The notes under the pieces are model-generated. The model was not told the DNA's origin. It did not search any database and saw only the letters and a list, made by a program, of their open reading frames with translations. DNA of 64,000 bases. Source: an uncultured Acetobacteraceae bacterium (GTDB taxonomy: Bacteria; Pseudomonadota; Alphaproteobacteria; Acetobacterales; Acetobacteraceae). This document shows positions 18,543 to 28,931 of the stretch, in pieces. The stretch is from the NCBI GenBank assembly GCA_943912335.1, contig CALTUD010000004.1, forward strand, positions 105,740 through 169,739, written 5' to 3'. The first letter of the stretch is position 1; every line of letters starts with the position of its first letter. Both the position numbers and the translations under genes were made by a program.

Positions 18543-19771
18543 CCGCGTTTCGCGCCGCGCGGCGCGTCCAGATTGGGCAGGAACGCGGTCAGGATGCCGA
18601 TCGCCGGCAGGAAGGCGCAGACATCGTAGACGAACACGATGCCCTTGGCGTCCGCCAGCATGCCCAGCAGGGCCGCACCCAACCCGCCCATGCCGAACGC
18701 CACGCCGAAGAACAGGCCGGACACCATGCCGACGCGCCCAGGCAGCAACTCCGTCGCATAGACAAGGATGGCGGAGAACGCCGAAGACAGGATCAGCCCG
18801 ATCACCGCACTCAGAACGATCGTCGCGGTCAGCCCGACATGCGGCAGCAACAGGCTGAACGGCAGAACGCCCAGGATCGACACCCAGATCACGCTCTTGC
18901 GGCCGATCCTGTCGCCGACCGGGCCGCCGATGAAGGTGCCTGCCGCCACCGCGCCCAGGAACACGAACAGATCGGTCTGCGCCGCCTGCACGGACATGCC
19001 GAAACGGTGGATCAGGAAGAAGATGTAGTACGAGGAGAAGCTGGCCAGATAGAAATACTTGGAGAACACCAGCGCGATCAGCACCGCCAGCGCCCCGGCG
19101 ATGCGTCCGCGTCCCAGCGCCACGTGATGCGCCCGCGCCCGCGCCACGAGAGGCGGCTGGCGCGCATACCAGCGCCCGACCCCGGCCTGGAGCGCCGACC
19201 CCAGCAGGGCCAGCAGACAGAACCACGCCAGGCTCGGCCGGCCCAGAGGCAGCACGATGAACGCGGCCATCAGCGGTCCCAGCGAGGTGCCGAGATTGCC
19301 GCCCACCTGGAACAGGGATTGCGCGTATCCGAACCGGCCGCCCGACGCCATCCGGGCGATGCGCGACGATTCCGGGTGGAAGATCGACGAGCCGATGCCG
19401 AGCAGCACCGCACCCAGCAGCAGATGCGGATACGTCCCGGCCAGAGCCAGCGTCAGCAATCCGAACAGCGTGAACACCATGCCGACCGAGAGCGACCAAG
19501 GCAGCTTACGCCGGTCCGTATAGTGTCCGATCAGCGGTTGCAGCAGCGACGCCACGATCTGATAGGTCAAGGTCAGGTAGCCGATCTGCCCGAACGACAG
19601 CGAGAAATCGCTCTTCAGCTGCGGGTAGATCGCTGGAAGCAGGGCCTGCATCGAGTCGTTGAGCAGGTGACAGAAGGTGACGGTGAGCAGGATGGCCGTG
19701 GCGGCATCGGCCGGCCGAATGGCCGGGGCCAACCCTGCCGGCATCGTTCCTGCGCTGTTCGGTGTCGCCAT
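18539..19771 (-). CDS. MFS transporter, fosmidomycin-resistance (Fsr) type
   Basis: A 410-residue major facilitator with about 12 membrane helices. The pattern HLLNDSMQALLPAIYPQLK, GQIGYLTLTYQIVASLLQP and GIGSSIFHPESSRIARMASGG is characteristic of the Fsr drug exporter family, and an MFS loop motif GDRIGRKSVIW occurs at mid-protein. It probably exports a small toxic compound; the true substrate is unknown. ATG at 19771. The downstream RluA-type gene overlaps its stop, so the two share a transcript. Confidence 0.9.
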   Translation of the reverse strand: MATPNSAGTMPAGLAPAIRPADAATAILLTVTFCHLLNDSMQALLPAIYPQLKSDFSLSFGQIGYLTLTYQIVASLLQPLIGHYTDRRKLPWSLSVGMVFTLFGLLTLALAGTYPHLLLGAVLLGIGSSIFHPESSRIARMASGGRFGYAQSLFQVGGNLGTSLGPLMAAFIVLPLGRPSLAWFCLLALLGSALQAGVGRWYARQPPLVARARAHHVALGRGRIAGALAVLIALVFSKYFYLASFSSYYIFFLIHRFGMSVQAAQTDLFVFLGAVAAGTFIGGPVGDRIGRKSVIWVSILGVLPFSLLLPHVGLTATIVLSAVIGLILSSAFSAILVYATELLPGRVGMVSGLFFGVAFGMGGLGAALLGMLADAKGIVFVYDVCAFLPAIGILTAFLPNLDAPRGAKRG

Positions 19772-19908
19772 CGCACGCGGCCTCCATCGTCCCGAACCGC
19801 CTTAGCAGGGGGTGGGCGCGCGCGGATACCGGCTTTGCCGCATGGGTGCCAGCAAAACGACGATCCGGCATCGGGCGCCGTGACTAGGCGCCCGGCCGAT
19901 CGCGGGGG

Positions 19909-20121
19909 TCAGGCCACGTTCTGCCCGTCGCCCGGCTTCAGAATGCCGCTGCCGTCGAACGACAGCTTGGAATGGGCCGCCACCCAGTTATCCGCCTCGT
20001 TCTCGGTGTCGAACTCCTCGACGATGCCGCCCAGCGCGTTGCCGCCGGTGGCACGCACGCCGAAGCGGCCGTTCTCGAGCGGCACCACTTCCAGAACCGG
20101 AGATCCATCGAACAAAGCCAT
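19909..20121 (-). CDS. small conserved-looking protein of unknown function
   Basis: A 70-residue acidic cytoplasmic protein: VLEVVPLENGRFGVRATGGN, then an aromatic/acidic segment with EEFDTENEADNWVAAHSKL, ending GILKPGDGQNVA. It has no membrane segment or known motif. The predicted beta-rich start and helical end suggest a small folded domain. The ATG at 20121 is chosen because a longer frame from 20172 adds only low-complexity residues. It stands alone between the MFS exporter and the efflux operon. Not recognised. Confidence 0.6.
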   Translation of the reverse strand: MALFDGSPVLEVVPLENGRFGVRATGGNALGGIVEEFDTENEADNWVAAHSKLSFDGSGILKPGDGQNVA

Positions 20122-20315
20122 CGCACGCCTCGCATTGCGGAGAACCGGCCTGTGCCGGATCGCGCGTTCCAACGAGCGTCGGGCGTTCGGGATGCCTGCG
20201 TGAGGCCGATGGCAGCGTAAATGACCGCGAATACACGCACCGGGCCGGGGCGAAGCGGCCGAGGGGCCCGGATCGCAGCCGCTTTACGTGCCCGATGCGG
20301 GTCCCGGCGCCCGTT

Positions 20316-21809
20316 TCAGTGCGCCCGATGCGCCGCCGCGGCGGCGTTCTGCTCCGCCACCGTCACCGGCAGCGGATCGGGCAACTGCACGTCCTGCCAG
20401 CCGGCCCCCATCGCGGTGTAGAGTCCGATCGCGTCCTGCATCCGCGCCAGTTCGCCCAGCACGGCGGCGTTCTCGCCCTCGTAGGCCAGCCTCTCCGCGG
20501 TCAGCACGTCGAGAAAGCCGCTCAGGCCGGCGGCATAGAGGCGCCGGGCACGCTCCATCGCCAGCGCATCGTCCCGTGCGGCGTCATGCAGCGTCCGCGC
20601 CCGGATGGCGTCGTTGTTGTAGGCGACCAGACGGTCCTCCACCTCGCCGAAGGCGTGCAGAACCGTGTTCTGATAGGCTAGGCGCGCCGCTTCCGCTTCG
20701 GCCCGGGCGCCGCGCACCTGAGCCTGCAGGCTGCCGCCGTGATAGACCGGGAAACTCGCCTGGAGCAGCGCCGACCAGACCAGGCTGCTGGCGGTCATCA
20801 GCTCGTGGATCATGCTCGACATGGGCGTGAACGACAAAGGCACGCTGAAGGACGGGTAGAGCTGCGCGATCGCGACCCCGATGCGTGCCGTGGCCTGCGC
20901 GAATTGCCGTTCCCGCGCGCGGATATCGGGCCGGTTGGCGATCACGGTGGACGGCAGCGCCACCGGCAGGGCCGGAACCTCGGGCATCGGTGCAGGCTGG
21001 GCCAGCTCCGACTCGTAGGTGGCCGGAAGAGCGCCGGCCAGCAGGGCGATGGCGTGCGAAAGCTGCGCGATCCGGGTCTGTAGCGGCTGCAACGTCGCTT
21101 GTTCGGTTTCGAGCTGCGCCTGAGCCTGCGCCACCGCCAGAGTCGTGCCGAGCCCTTCGGCGTAGACCTTCTGCGTCAGCTTCAGGGATTCGTCGGCGGC
21201 GGCGATGTTCTTCTGCGCGATCACGACCTGCTGCTGGGTCACGCGCAGCGTGCAGTAATCGGTCGCGACCTCGGCCAGAGCGGAAATCAGCGTGCCGCGC
21301 CGCTCCTCCACACCGGCGGCGACGGCGGCATCCTGCGCTTCCACCGAACGGCGGATGCGGCCGAACAGGTCGACCTGCCAGCTCACCGTCGTGCCGTACT
21401 GCCAAAGACGGTTATCGGACGAGATGCCCGGCAAAGGCGGATATTGCAGCGTGGTGCTGTATCTCTGGATACCGGCCGAACCCAGCACATCCACTTGCGG
21501 GCGAAGCTGCGCCTCGATCTGGTCGCGCAGATCGCGCGCTGCCAGCAGCTTCTCCGACTGGATGCGGATGTCGTAATTGCCGCGGATGGTCTGTTCTATC
21601 AGACGGTCGAGCATCGGATCGTGGAAGCTGGCCCACCATTGCCGCATCTGTGTTTCGGTGCGGCTCAGCTCTTCCGGCGTGGCCGCATGCTCGCTCCAGT
21701 TCGCGGGCACCACCGTATCCGGCGCGCGATAGGCCGGGCCGACCTTGCAGCCGGTCAGCAGCGCGACCAGGGCGAAGGGAATGCGCTTCATCGCAGCCGT
21801 ACCGCTCAC
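20316..21809 (-). CDS. RND/MFP-type outer-membrane efflux lipoprotein, NodT family
   Basis: A 497-residue TolC-like outer-membrane factor of the NodT family. It begins with a lipoprotein signal ending in the lipobox LTGC, then VGPAYRAPD, WWASFHDPMLDRL and two outer-membrane-efflux repeats (ADESLKLTQKVYAEGL; RRLYAAGLSGFLDVLTAER). It forms the exit duct of the efflux system encoded upstream. A GTG at 21809 overlaps the TGA of the HlyD gene (GTGA) and is taken as start; the ATG at 21791 is a close alternative that keeps the signal peptide. Last gene of the marR-FUSC-DUF1656-HlyD-NodT operon. Confidence 0.9.
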   Translation of the reverse strand: MSGTAAMKRIPFALVALLTGCKVGPAYRAPDTVVPANWSEHAATPEELSRTETQMRQWWASFHDPMLDRLIEQTIRGNYDIRIQSEKLLAARDLRDQIEAQLRPQVDVLGSAGIQRYSTTLQYPPLPGISSDNRLWQYGTTVSWQVDLFGRIRRSVEAQDAAVAAGVEERRGTLISALAEVATDYCTLRVTQQQVVIAQKNIAAADESLKLTQKVYAEGLGTTLAVAQAQAQLETEQATLQPLQTRIAQLSHAIALLAGALPATYESELAQPAPMPEVPALPVALPSTVIANRPDIRARERQFAQATARIGVAIAQLYPSFSVPLSFTPMSSMIHELMTASSLVWSALLQASFPVYHGGSLQAQVRGARAEAEAARLAYQNTVLHAFGEVEDRLVAYNNDAIRARTLHDAARDDALAMERARRLYAAGLSGFLDVLTAERLAYEGENAAVLGELARMQDAIGLYTAMGAGWQDVQLPDPLPVTVAEQNAAAAAHRAH

Positions 21810-22723
21810 AGATGATCCTGCAGCCAGCTCGACAGATGCACGCGATCCGACACTTCCGATCCCACGGCGACCGAGCAGGTCATGCCTGCCGACAGCACAA
21901 TGCCGGCCGGAACGTCGTCGATATGGATACGCACGGGAATGCGCTGCGCCAGGCGCACCCAGGTGAAGACCGGATTCACGTCCTGCAGGCCGAGCCGGTC
22001 GGGATTGCCGTTCTGATCGTTGATGCCGGCGGCGATGCTTTCCACATGGCCGCGCAGAAGCGGCTTAAAACCCATCAGCTTGATCCGCGCCGGCTCCCCG
22101 GGCGCAACGCCGTGGATCTTGGTTTCCTCGAAATACCCGTTGACCCAGAAACTATCGCGATCGAGCACGGCGATGCGCGGCTGACCGGCATTCACATAAT
22201 CGCCCACGCGCAAAGACAGATTCGTGACGTATCCGTTCACCGGCGAATACAGCGTGGCCCGTTGCAGATTGAGTCTCGCCACGTCGAGCGACGCCTGCGC
22301 CGCGTCCACCGCGGCGCGCTGGGTTTCGGCGACCGAATTGAACCGTTCCTGTTCTTCCGCCGAGACGATGCCGGCCAAACCGACGCGCCGCTTGGCGTCG
22401 GATTGACGCAGGCGCAGATCCTCCCTGGCGGCGGATAGCTTCGCCTCCGCTTCCGCGATCGCCAGACGGAAGCGCACAGGATCGATCACGAAGAGCGGAT
22501 CGCCCTTATGCACAAGCTGGTTGTCGTGCACCGGCACGGACACCACCGTGCCCGACACTTCCGGCGCGATGTCGACCACATAGGCGCGCACGCGCCCGTC
22601 CCGCGTCCAGGGCGACACCATGTAGGTGCGCCAGAGCGACAGACCAAGCACGCAGCCGGCGCCGACGATGACGAGCGTCAGGACGAGGCGAACGAAAGAG
22701 CGAATCAGGGAAAGCGGCGACAC
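21806..22723 (-). CDS. HlyD/AaeA-type periplasmic adaptor (membrane fusion) protein
   Basis: A 305-residue adaptor anchored by one N-terminal helix (about residues 10-30). It then has the lipoyl-type half-motifs (VRAYVVDIAPEVSGTVVSV; LYSPVNGYVTNLSLRVGDYV) flanking a short helical hairpin, and a beta domain (FWVNGYFEETKIHGVAPGE). This is the layout of AaeA/EmrA adaptors that link an inner-membrane FUSC pump to an outer-membrane channel. It sits between the DUF1656 gene and the NodT gene with tight spacing and is part of one transcript. Confidence 0.9.
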   Translation of the reverse strand: MSPLSLIRSFVRLVLTLVIVGAGCVLGLSLWRTYMVSPWTRDGRVRAYVVDIAPEVSGTVVSVPVHDNQLVHKGDPLFVIDPVRFRLAIAEAEAKLSAAREDLRLRQSDAKRRVGLAGIVSAEEQERFNSVAETQRAAVDAAQASLDVARLNLQRATLYSPVNGYVTNLSLRVGDYVNAGQPRIAVLDRDSFWVNGYFEETKIHGVAPGEPARIKLMGFKPLLRGHVESIAAGINDQNGNPDRLGLQDVNPVFTWVRLAQRIPVRIHIDDVPAGIVLSAGMTCSVAVGSEVSDRVHLSSWLQDHL

Positions 22724-22736
22724 GAGCGTATCCGAA

Positions 22737-22931
22737 TCAGAAATACAGGACGAGAAGCGAAAGAATGCAGACGAATAAAGCGACTTCCATCAGCGGAAGA
22801 TGCCAGAGCCATTGCGCGAGCCCGCTACGCCAGATGACCACACGCAAGATCATCGTCAGCAGCACCGCCGCGAGCACGTAGAGCACGATGGGCGCGAACA
22901 ACACGCCGGACAGGTGCGATTCACTCAGCAT
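22737..22931 (-). CDS. DUF1656 (AaeX-like) small membrane protein
   Basis: A 64-residue protein with two hydrophobic helices, starting MLSESHLSGVLFAPIVLYV and ending ALFVCILSLLVLYF. DUF1656 proteins are encoded next to AaeA/AaeB efflux genes, and here it lies exactly between the FUSC and HlyD genes. Its start overlaps the FUSC stop by several bases. Its role in the pump is not established. Confidence 0.85.
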   Translation of the reverse strand: MLSESHLSGVLFAPIVLYVLAAVLLTMILRVVIWRSGLAQWLWHLPLMEVALFVCILSLLVLYF

Positions 22932-25315
22932 GAGGCGTTTCCGGCATGAGGGGGTGATGTGGGTGTCCAACCCGCACGCATGATCGGGCAGTCGCGACGG
23001 ATCAGACCGTCGGCGTGCCGAATCAGCAGTGCCGCTTCATCGAGCAGGCCGCGCGCTTCGCGTCGCATGCGGTTGGCGGCGTCGTCGGCGGTTCGTGCGA
23101 CCGGCACAGCCACGGCGGGCAGAGACGGACTCGGCTGGCTGGCTGGCGTCGTCGGTAGGCTCGGAGGCGTCGGATCATGCGGCATGGCCGATGGATCGTC
23201 ATCGACCCCGGGCGCCGTCGGATCGTCGGGCAGTGCCATCGGATCGGCATGGGCGGGCTCGGGGGCGATATCCGGCGTCACGACCGCAGCGTCCGGTTCG
23301 GCTGACGGGCTTTCCCGATCGAGCGGATCGGTGTCGATCTCGGCGTCGGCACCAGCGATGTCCGATACATCCGCCATCGGCAAAGCGATCGCCGCCGTCG
23401 AGACCGCGTCGGCCGCCGCCTCGGGATCGCGCGACATGCGTCCGATGGCGGCAAGACCGTGATTCAGCGCGTCGCGCACGTCCTGCGGCAGATCGGCATG
23501 GCGGTGCAGGGTGCGGAGCGCCGCCACGGTGCGTCCCAGCGCCAGCACTAGATAGGCCGCGCGCGTCGTGCGTGGCCCGACGCCAGCCGGCAACTGCACC
23601 GAACGCTGCTCCAGACGCAGTACCTTCTGCATCTGCTGATCCTGCCAGATCTCGAACCGAACCGATGGCGTGCCGCGTCCGCGAAGGCCGCGCCGGGCGA
23701 AGCGCTCCACGGCGCGCGACAAGGAACCGCCGAACCGGCGTGCATCGCCGGACACGTCGGCCGGCAAAAGCACGCGAAACACCATCACCAGCAGAACCGG
23801 TCCGACGATGAACGAGAACAAGGTGTTCAGCAGCGAGATGTCGTCGAAGGTGATCGGGTTGTGGATGTTCACCATGGCGCAGAAGAAGATCGCGAACCCT
23901 GTCGCCGCCAATCGCGTCGATGCCTGGGTTTGCAGCCAGATCCCCGGGGCCAGGCACAGGCACAACGAGAACGCCAGCAGCGGAAACCCGTCCACCTGCG
24001 GCAACAGCATCGACTCGCAGAAGAACGCCAGAGGCACCGCGAACAGCGTGCCGCCTGCGAACTGCATGCTCGCGCGCGAGGCCGACGGGTTGGTGGACAA
24101 TAAACACGCTGCCGGGATCAGAAAGGCCAGCATCGACGGGCCGGACGGCCATTGCGAAACATACCAGAACAGCCCGGCGATGAACGTCACCAGGAAGCCG
24201 CGTATCGCGTTGCGTCCCGCCGCATGCCATTCCGGCAGGGGGCGCAAGCGGATGCGCCGCTGCGATTCACTGGCCGTGCGTGCATCTCCGGCCGAGTTCA
24301 GCGCCGCCAGCGTTCGCCGCAGCTCCGACACGAGCGTCCGTTCGTGCATCGTCACCAGAAGCGCGTCGCCGGTGCGGGCGTGATCGGCCAGAACGCTGAG
24401 CCTGTCTTCCGCTTCCTCGAGTTCCGCCGTCAGGGCGTGCAGATTGACCGAGCGATCTGCCACGCGCGTCATGCAGCGATGGGCGATCCGGCGCGCCTCG
24501 GTCGCTGCCGGCGAGCCCGATGCATCTCCGTGCACCGGTTCCACCGCAGAGAGCAGACCCAGCAGGCGCGACGCGGCGAGACGCATCGCATGACGCCTGC
24601 GACGCAGCGCATAGCTTTCCGCGGCACCGTATTCGATCGCCTCGTCCAATGCCGAGATCCGGCCCAGCAGAGCCGCCCGTGCGCGGGCGTCCTTCCCGTC
24701 GCTGCCTGCATCGTAGCGCACGCGCACGAACAGGGCGGCGAGATCGCGCAGGATCAGTTCGATGCTGTTGCCCAGCGCGGACGAACGCGGCAACACCGTG
24801 ACCAGAAACACCAGAGCCGCGCTGACCAGACCGGTGGTCACCGCAGACACGCGCGACACGGCGTCGATGAAGATGTCGTCCGGCGCATGGAACGCGCCGG
24901 CACTGACGATGATGATGGTGTAGCCGGCCAGAACCGCGCTGTAGGCCTTGAAGAAGCGCAACAGCGTCGACACGAAACACGCCACGCCGATGCAGCAGCT
25001 CAGAACCACCGTGTAGAGCACGGGCGATTGCGCGAACCATGCCATCAGCGCCACCGCCGCCGCCGCGCCGATCAGCGTTCCCACCAGACGCCAGAAGCTC
25101 TTGCTGAGAATGGCGCCGTTGGTGGGCCCCGCCACGATCAGTACGGTCGTCACCGCCGAGAGCGGCGACTGCAACTGCAAGGCGAAGGCGACATAGAGCG
25201 CGATACAGGCGGCCAGAAGCGTACGCACCACGAACGACAGGTTGCGTCGTTCCGTTTGCAGAATGTCCAAGACCGCGCGCATCGGCACGCCGCGTCCGGC
25301 CACATGACCACTCAT
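22925..25315 (-). CDS. FUSC family (AaeB-like) inner-membrane efflux protein
   Basis: A 796-residue aromatic-acid-type exporter. There are two membrane blocks: about residues 20-170 (LLAACIALYVAFALQLQSP, LSKSFWRLVGTLIGAAAAV) and about 360-500 (AGRNAIRGFLVTFIAGLFWY, a FUSC_2 repeat). A soluble domain lies between them and another after. Odd feature: residues about 650-740 form an Asp/Pro/Ala-rich low-complexity linker (DPLDRESPSAEPDA, DDPSAMPHDPTPP). The start at 25315 overlaps the marR TGA (ATGA); an internal ATG at 25282 is possible. It works with the HlyD adaptor and NodT channel. Confidence 0.88.
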   Translation of the reverse strand: MSGHVAGRGVPMRAVLDILQTERRNLSFVVRTLLAACIALYVAFALQLQSPLSAVTTVLIVAGPTNGAILSKSFWRLVGTLIGAAAAVALMAWFAQSPVLYTVVLSCCIGVACFVSTLLRFFKAYSAVLAGYTIIIVSAGAFHAPDDIFIDAVSRVSAVTTGLVSAALVFLVTVLPRSSALGNSIELILRDLAALFVRVRYDAGSDGKDARARAALLGRISALDEAIEYGAAESYALRRRRHAMRLAASRLLGLLSAVEPVHGDASGSPAATEARRIAHRCMTRVADRSVNLHALTAELEEAEDRLSVLADHARTGDALLVTMHERTLVSELRRTLAALNSAGDARTASESQRRIRLRPLPEWHAAGRNAIRGFLVTFIAGLFWYVSQWPSGPSMLAFLIPAACLLSTNPSASRASMQFAGGTLFAVPLAFFCESMLLPQVDGFPLLAFSLCLCLAPGIWLQTQASTRLAATGFAIFFCAMVNIHNPITFDDISLLNTLFSFIVGPVLLVMVFRVLLPADVSGDARRFGGSLSRAVERFARRGLRGRGTPSVRFEIWQDQQMQKVLRLEQRSVQLPAGVGPRTTRAAYLVLALGRTVAALRTLHRHADLPQDVRDALNHGLAAIGRMSRDPEAAADAVSTAAIALPMADVSDIAGADAEIDTDPLDRESPSAEPDAAVVTPDIAPEPAHADPMALPDDPTAPGVDDDPSAMPHDPTPPSLPTTPASQPSPSLPAVAVPVARTADDAANRMRREARGLLDEAALLIRHADGLIRRDCPIMRAGWTPTSPPHAGNASC

Positions 25316-25827
25316 GTCCGGTCGGTTCCGTCGCGCGTCGCGGTCATCGCCTGCTCGACCCGGTCCAGCACGGCGTTGCACCGGTCGAGATCGGACGCCG
25401 ACACGTCCGCCAGCATACGCCGGCAAACGGCGGCGGCGCCTTTCTGCACGGCATGATGCAGCGCCATGCCGTCGGCGGTGATGTGCACGTGCTTGGTGCG
25501 GCGATCGAGCGGGTCCTCCGTGCGCGACACCAGGCCGTCGCGCTCCAGCTGATCCACCACGCGGGCGAGGGACGGGCCGTCCACCTCCAGCATCCGCGCC
25601 AGAACGCCCTGTCGCACCGGCTCGCCCAGCGTGCCGAGCAGCAGGATCGGTCGCCAGGAGGCGTCGGTCAGCCCGAACGGTTTCAGATCGGCGTCGATCT
25701 CCCGGCGCCATGCGAAGCCGAGACGCAGCAGGCGGCGCCCGAAGGCGATGCCCGGGTCCTCGCCCACCAGCCTGGGCTCTGCATCGGGTGCAGCGGCCCG
25801 ATTCTCAGGATGATCGTTCGCATACAT
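25312..25827 (-). CDS. MarR family transcriptional regulator of the efflux operon
   Basis: A 171-residue winged-helix regulator. Seen: GRRLLRLGFAWRREIDADLKP, LTDASWRPILLLGTLGEPVRQ, the recognition helix region LARMLEVDGPSLARVVDQLE, and the wing RTEDPLDRRTKHVHIT. The ATG at 25827 follows a GGAACGT sequence and is preferred over a TTG at 25866. It is the first gene of the operon and overlaps the FUSC gene by 4 bp. It most likely represses its own operon until an aromatic or other acid ligand binds, as in other marR-linked FUSC pumps; that is inference. Confidence 0.88.
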   Translation of the reverse strand: MYANDHPENRAAAPDAEPRLVGEDPGIAFGRRLLRLGFAWRREIDADLKPFGLTDASWRPILLLGTLGEPVRQGVLARMLEVDGPSLARVVDQLERDGLVSRTEDPLDRRTKHVHITADGMALHHAVQKGAAAVCRRMLADVSASDLDRCNAVLDRVEQAMTATRDGTDRT

Positions 25828-25984
25828 ACGTTCCGGGAAAAGCGCGATCGGAGCCTCTGCTGTCAAGCAGTTCTTGCGCCGAGCTGTTCTGCTTTTCCCG
25901 GTAGCGGTTCAGTGCCTTCGGCGAAGGCAAGCGAAACGACGAGAAGATCTGCCGCGTCGCGGTGCTACATCGCGATGGTGGCGA

Positions 25985-28798
25985 TCACTCCTCGTCCGCC
26001 GTCCGGCGGGTCAGCACCTCGCGACGCCCGACATGGTTGGCGGCGCTGACGATGCCTTCCTTCTCCATCTGCTCGATCAGCTTGGCAGCGCGGTTGTAGC
26101 CGATCGACAGATGCCGCTGGATGAACGATGTGGACGCTTTGCCTTCGCGCGACACCAGCGCCACAGCCTGATCGAACAGCCCGGTCTCGCCGTCGAAACC
26201 GCCGCCGTTCAGGCCGTTGCCGGAACCGCCACCACCGCCGGACGAACTGCCTTCGTCCTCGAACAAGGCGGTGACCTCGTCCACATAGGCCGGCTCGCCC
26301 TGCTCCTTCAGATGGCGCACGACCTCTTCCACTTCGGCATCGCCCACGAACGGGCCGTGCACGCGGGTGATGCGTCCGCCGCCGGCCATGTAGAGCATGT
26401 CGCCCTGGCCCAGAAGCTGTTCCGCGCCCTGTTCGCCCAGGATGGTGCGGCTGTCGAACTTGGAAATCACTTGGAAGGAGATGCGGGTCGGGAAATTGGC
26501 CTTGATGGTGCCGGTGATCACGTCCACCGACGGGCGCTGCGTCGCCATGATCACGTGGATGCCGGCCGCGCGCGCCATCTGCGCCAGACGCTGCACCGTG
26601 CTCTCGATCTCCTTGCCGGCCACCATCATCAGGTCGGCCATCTCGTCGATCACCACGACGATGTAAGGCAGCGCCTCGAGAGACAGGTTCTGTTCCTCGA
26701 AGATCGGGCGACCGGTCTCGGGGTCGAAGCCCGTCTGCACCTTGCGCGTCATTGTCTCGCCGGAAGCGCGGGCGGCTGCGACACGCTCGTTGTAGCCGTT
26801 GATGTTGCGCACGCCGAGCTGGCTCATGCCGCGATACCGGCGCTCCATCTCGCGCACGGTCCATTTCAGCGCCGTCACCGCCTTGGCCGGATCGGTCACC
26901 ACGGGCGTCATCAGATGCGGGATGCCGTCATAGATCGACAGCTCCAGCATCTTCGGATCGATCATGATCAGGCGGCACTCGTCCGGGCTCAACCGGTAGA
27001 GCAGGCTGAGGATCATGGAGTTGATGCCGACGGATTTGCCCGAACCGGTAGTGCCGGCGATCAGCAGATGCGGCATGCGGGCGAGATCGGCATAGACCGG
27101 TGCGCCGGAGATGTCCTTGCCCAGAGCCAGGCACAGGCGGGCCGGATGCGCGTTCCAGTCGTCCGCGTCCAGCAGCTCGGAGAAGAACACGGTTTCGCGG
27201 CGGGCGTTCGGCACCTCGATGCCGATCACGTTGCGCCCCGGCACGGTGGCGATGCGCACGGCGGTCACGGACAGGGAGCGGGCAATGTCGTCGGCGAGAC
27301 CGATCACGCGGGCCGAGCGGATGCCCGGCGCAGGCTCCAGCTCGTAGAGCGTGACCACAGGCCCGGCATGGATGTCGCCGATCGCACCTTGCACACCGTA
27401 ATCCGACAGCACCGTTTCGAGCAGACGGGCATTCGCCTGCAGGCTTTCGTTGGACGGGCCGACGCTGTTGCGCGCGGGCGCCGGCTGCAACAAGGACAAA
27501 GGCGGCAGATGCCATCCGCCGAACGGCGCATGCAGGCTGGCGGACATGCGCGGCGCAGCGGACGGGGCCGCGTGAGGCTGGGCGGCATGCGGCGCGTCGT
27601 GTCGCATCGGCTCCGCACCCGCCTCTCCGCGTCCGCCGAGAAAGCGCGACAACATGCCCGAGCGCTGCTCGCGCGATGCGGTGGGTTGCGGCATCGGCTG
27701 CGGCGCGGCGGTGGACACGGGACCGCCCAGACGAATGGTCGGCGCCTCCTCCTCCGTCCGCCCGGCGGACAGCTTGGCCGCGCGCGAACGCAGCGGCAGG
27801 ATCGGTTGCTCTTCCGGCTCGTCTTCCGCGCTCGGCGGCATCACCCAGCCGCTGCGGCTCGGCAGAGCCGGCTTCGGTGCGGGTGCGGTGCTGCCGCCAG
27901 CGAAGGACGGTTCGCGACGATCCGCGCTGCGCCGGGTGCGCTTCGGCGCCCGCTCCGGTTCACGCGGATCGGCACGCAACGTCAGGCCGGTGCCGGTGGC
28001 CGGTGCGGTCTGGCGCGCCGCGGCGGAGAACGGCGTGTCGCCTGGTAGGACATGGTCGAAATCGTCTTCGTCCTCCACCGGAGCGGCTCTGCCGGCGGAG
28101 AAACGGTCGCGCAGGCTGCGTCGGGATGCAGGCGCGCTCTTGTTGCGTCCGAGCCGCGCCGTGCGCCGTGCGCCGCGGCCCATGGCGCGCCACTCGCCTG
28201 CCGAAAGGCCAAGGCAAAGGGGGATCAGCACGACAGAAAGGACCACGCCGAGCAGCCACACAACCAGACCGCCGACCGCGCCGAGCGCGCCCTGGCCCGC
28301 CGACAAGGCGAGCTGCGCCAGGGACAGCCCGACCGAACCGCCCGGCAGGTCCATTGCCGACCAACTCTGGTTCGGGGTGGGCGGCGAGACATGGAACAAC
28401 AGCGGAATGCCGCCCAGCACCGAGGCCAGCACCGGCAGGGCGCAGATGATGGCGATCAAACGGACCGTCAGATTGCCCAGACCGCCATGCGACGCGATGC
28501 GCCATGCCCAGGCCAGCATGATCAGCACGGGCAGATAGCCGGCCAATCCGAGCGACTGAAGCACCAGATCGGACAAGGTCGCGCCGACGGAGCCCAGCAG
28601 ATTATGTGCGGGCGCCGAGGTAGCGGTGTTGAACGAGGAATCGTTCGGATCGTAGGACAGGAGCGCGACCAGGGTGGCGATCGCCACCAGGGCGAGCGCC
28701 AGCCCGCCCAGCTCGGTCAAACGCCGGCGGATCAGGGATTGCAGTTCCGGGGACGCGAACCGCTCGGAGATGAGCCGGCTGCGATGGGCGACTTGCAT
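25985..28798 (-). CDS. ftsK: DNA translocase FtsK
   Basis: A 937-residue septal DNA pump that clears chromosome dimers and terminus DNA at division. Order: four N-terminal membrane helices (about residues 28-180), a Pro/Arg-rich linker (about 190-420), the alpha-beta motor with Walker [14 protein letters not shown] and Walker [14 protein letters not shown], then a Gly-rich spacer and the C-terminal gamma winged helix ([24 protein letters not shown]), which reads KOPS sites. Length and order are normal for alphaproteobacteria. ATG at 28798. It stands alone. Confidence 0.96.
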   Translation of the reverse strand: MQVAHRSRLISERFASPELQSLIRRRLTELGGLALALVAIATLVALLSYDPNDSSFNTATSAPAHNLLGSVGATLSDLVLQSLGLAGYLPVLIMLAWAWRIASHGGLGNLTVRLIAIICALPVLASVLGGIPLLFHVSPPTPNQSWSAMDLPGGSVGLSLAQLALSAGQGALGAVGGLVVWLLGVVLSVVLIPLCLGLSAGEWRAMGRGARRTARLGRNKSAPASRRSLRDRFSAGRAAPVEDEDDFDHVLPGDTPFSAAARQTAPATGTGLTLRADPREPERAPKRTRRSADRREPSFAGGSTAPAPKPALPSRSGWVMPPSAEDEPEEQPILPLRSRAAKLSAGRTEEEAPTIRLGGPVSTAAPQPMPQPTASREQRSGMLSRFLGGRGEAGAEPMRHDAPHAAQPHAAPSAAPRMSASLHAPFGGWHLPPLSLLQPAPARNSVGPSNESLQANARLLETVLSDYGVQGAIGDIHAGPVVTLYELEPAPGIRSARVIGLADDIARSLSVTAVRIATVPGRNVIGIEVPNARRETVFFSELLDADDWNAHPARLCLALGKDISGAPVYADLARMPHLLIAGTTGSGKSVGINSMILSLLYRLSPDECRLIMIDPKMLELSIYDGIPHLMTPVVTDPAKAVTALKWTVREMERRYRGMSQLGVRNINGYNERVAAARASGETMTRKVQTGFDPETGRPIFEEQNLSLEALPYIVVVIDEMADLMMVAGKEIESTVQRLAQMARAAGIHVIMATQRPSVDVITGTIKANFPTRISFQVISKFDSRTILGEQGAEQLLGQGDMLYMAGGGRITRVHGPFVGDAEVEEVVRHLKEQGEPAYVDEVTALFEDEGSSSGGGGGSGNGLNGGGFDGETGLFDQAVALVSREGKASTSFIQRHLSIGYNRAAKLIEQMEKEGIVSAANHVGRREVLTRRTADEE

Positions 28799-28931
28799 GG
28801 GCGCTGCTCCGGCCTTCCTTCGCGAACAGCGTCAATTATAGCCCGGAACCCATTGGCGCCAGAAGCTTCCTTTCCGGTGTGGCCCCGATTCGTTCCCGTC
28901 GACAGGATGGGACGCCGATTCGGGCCCCGGA

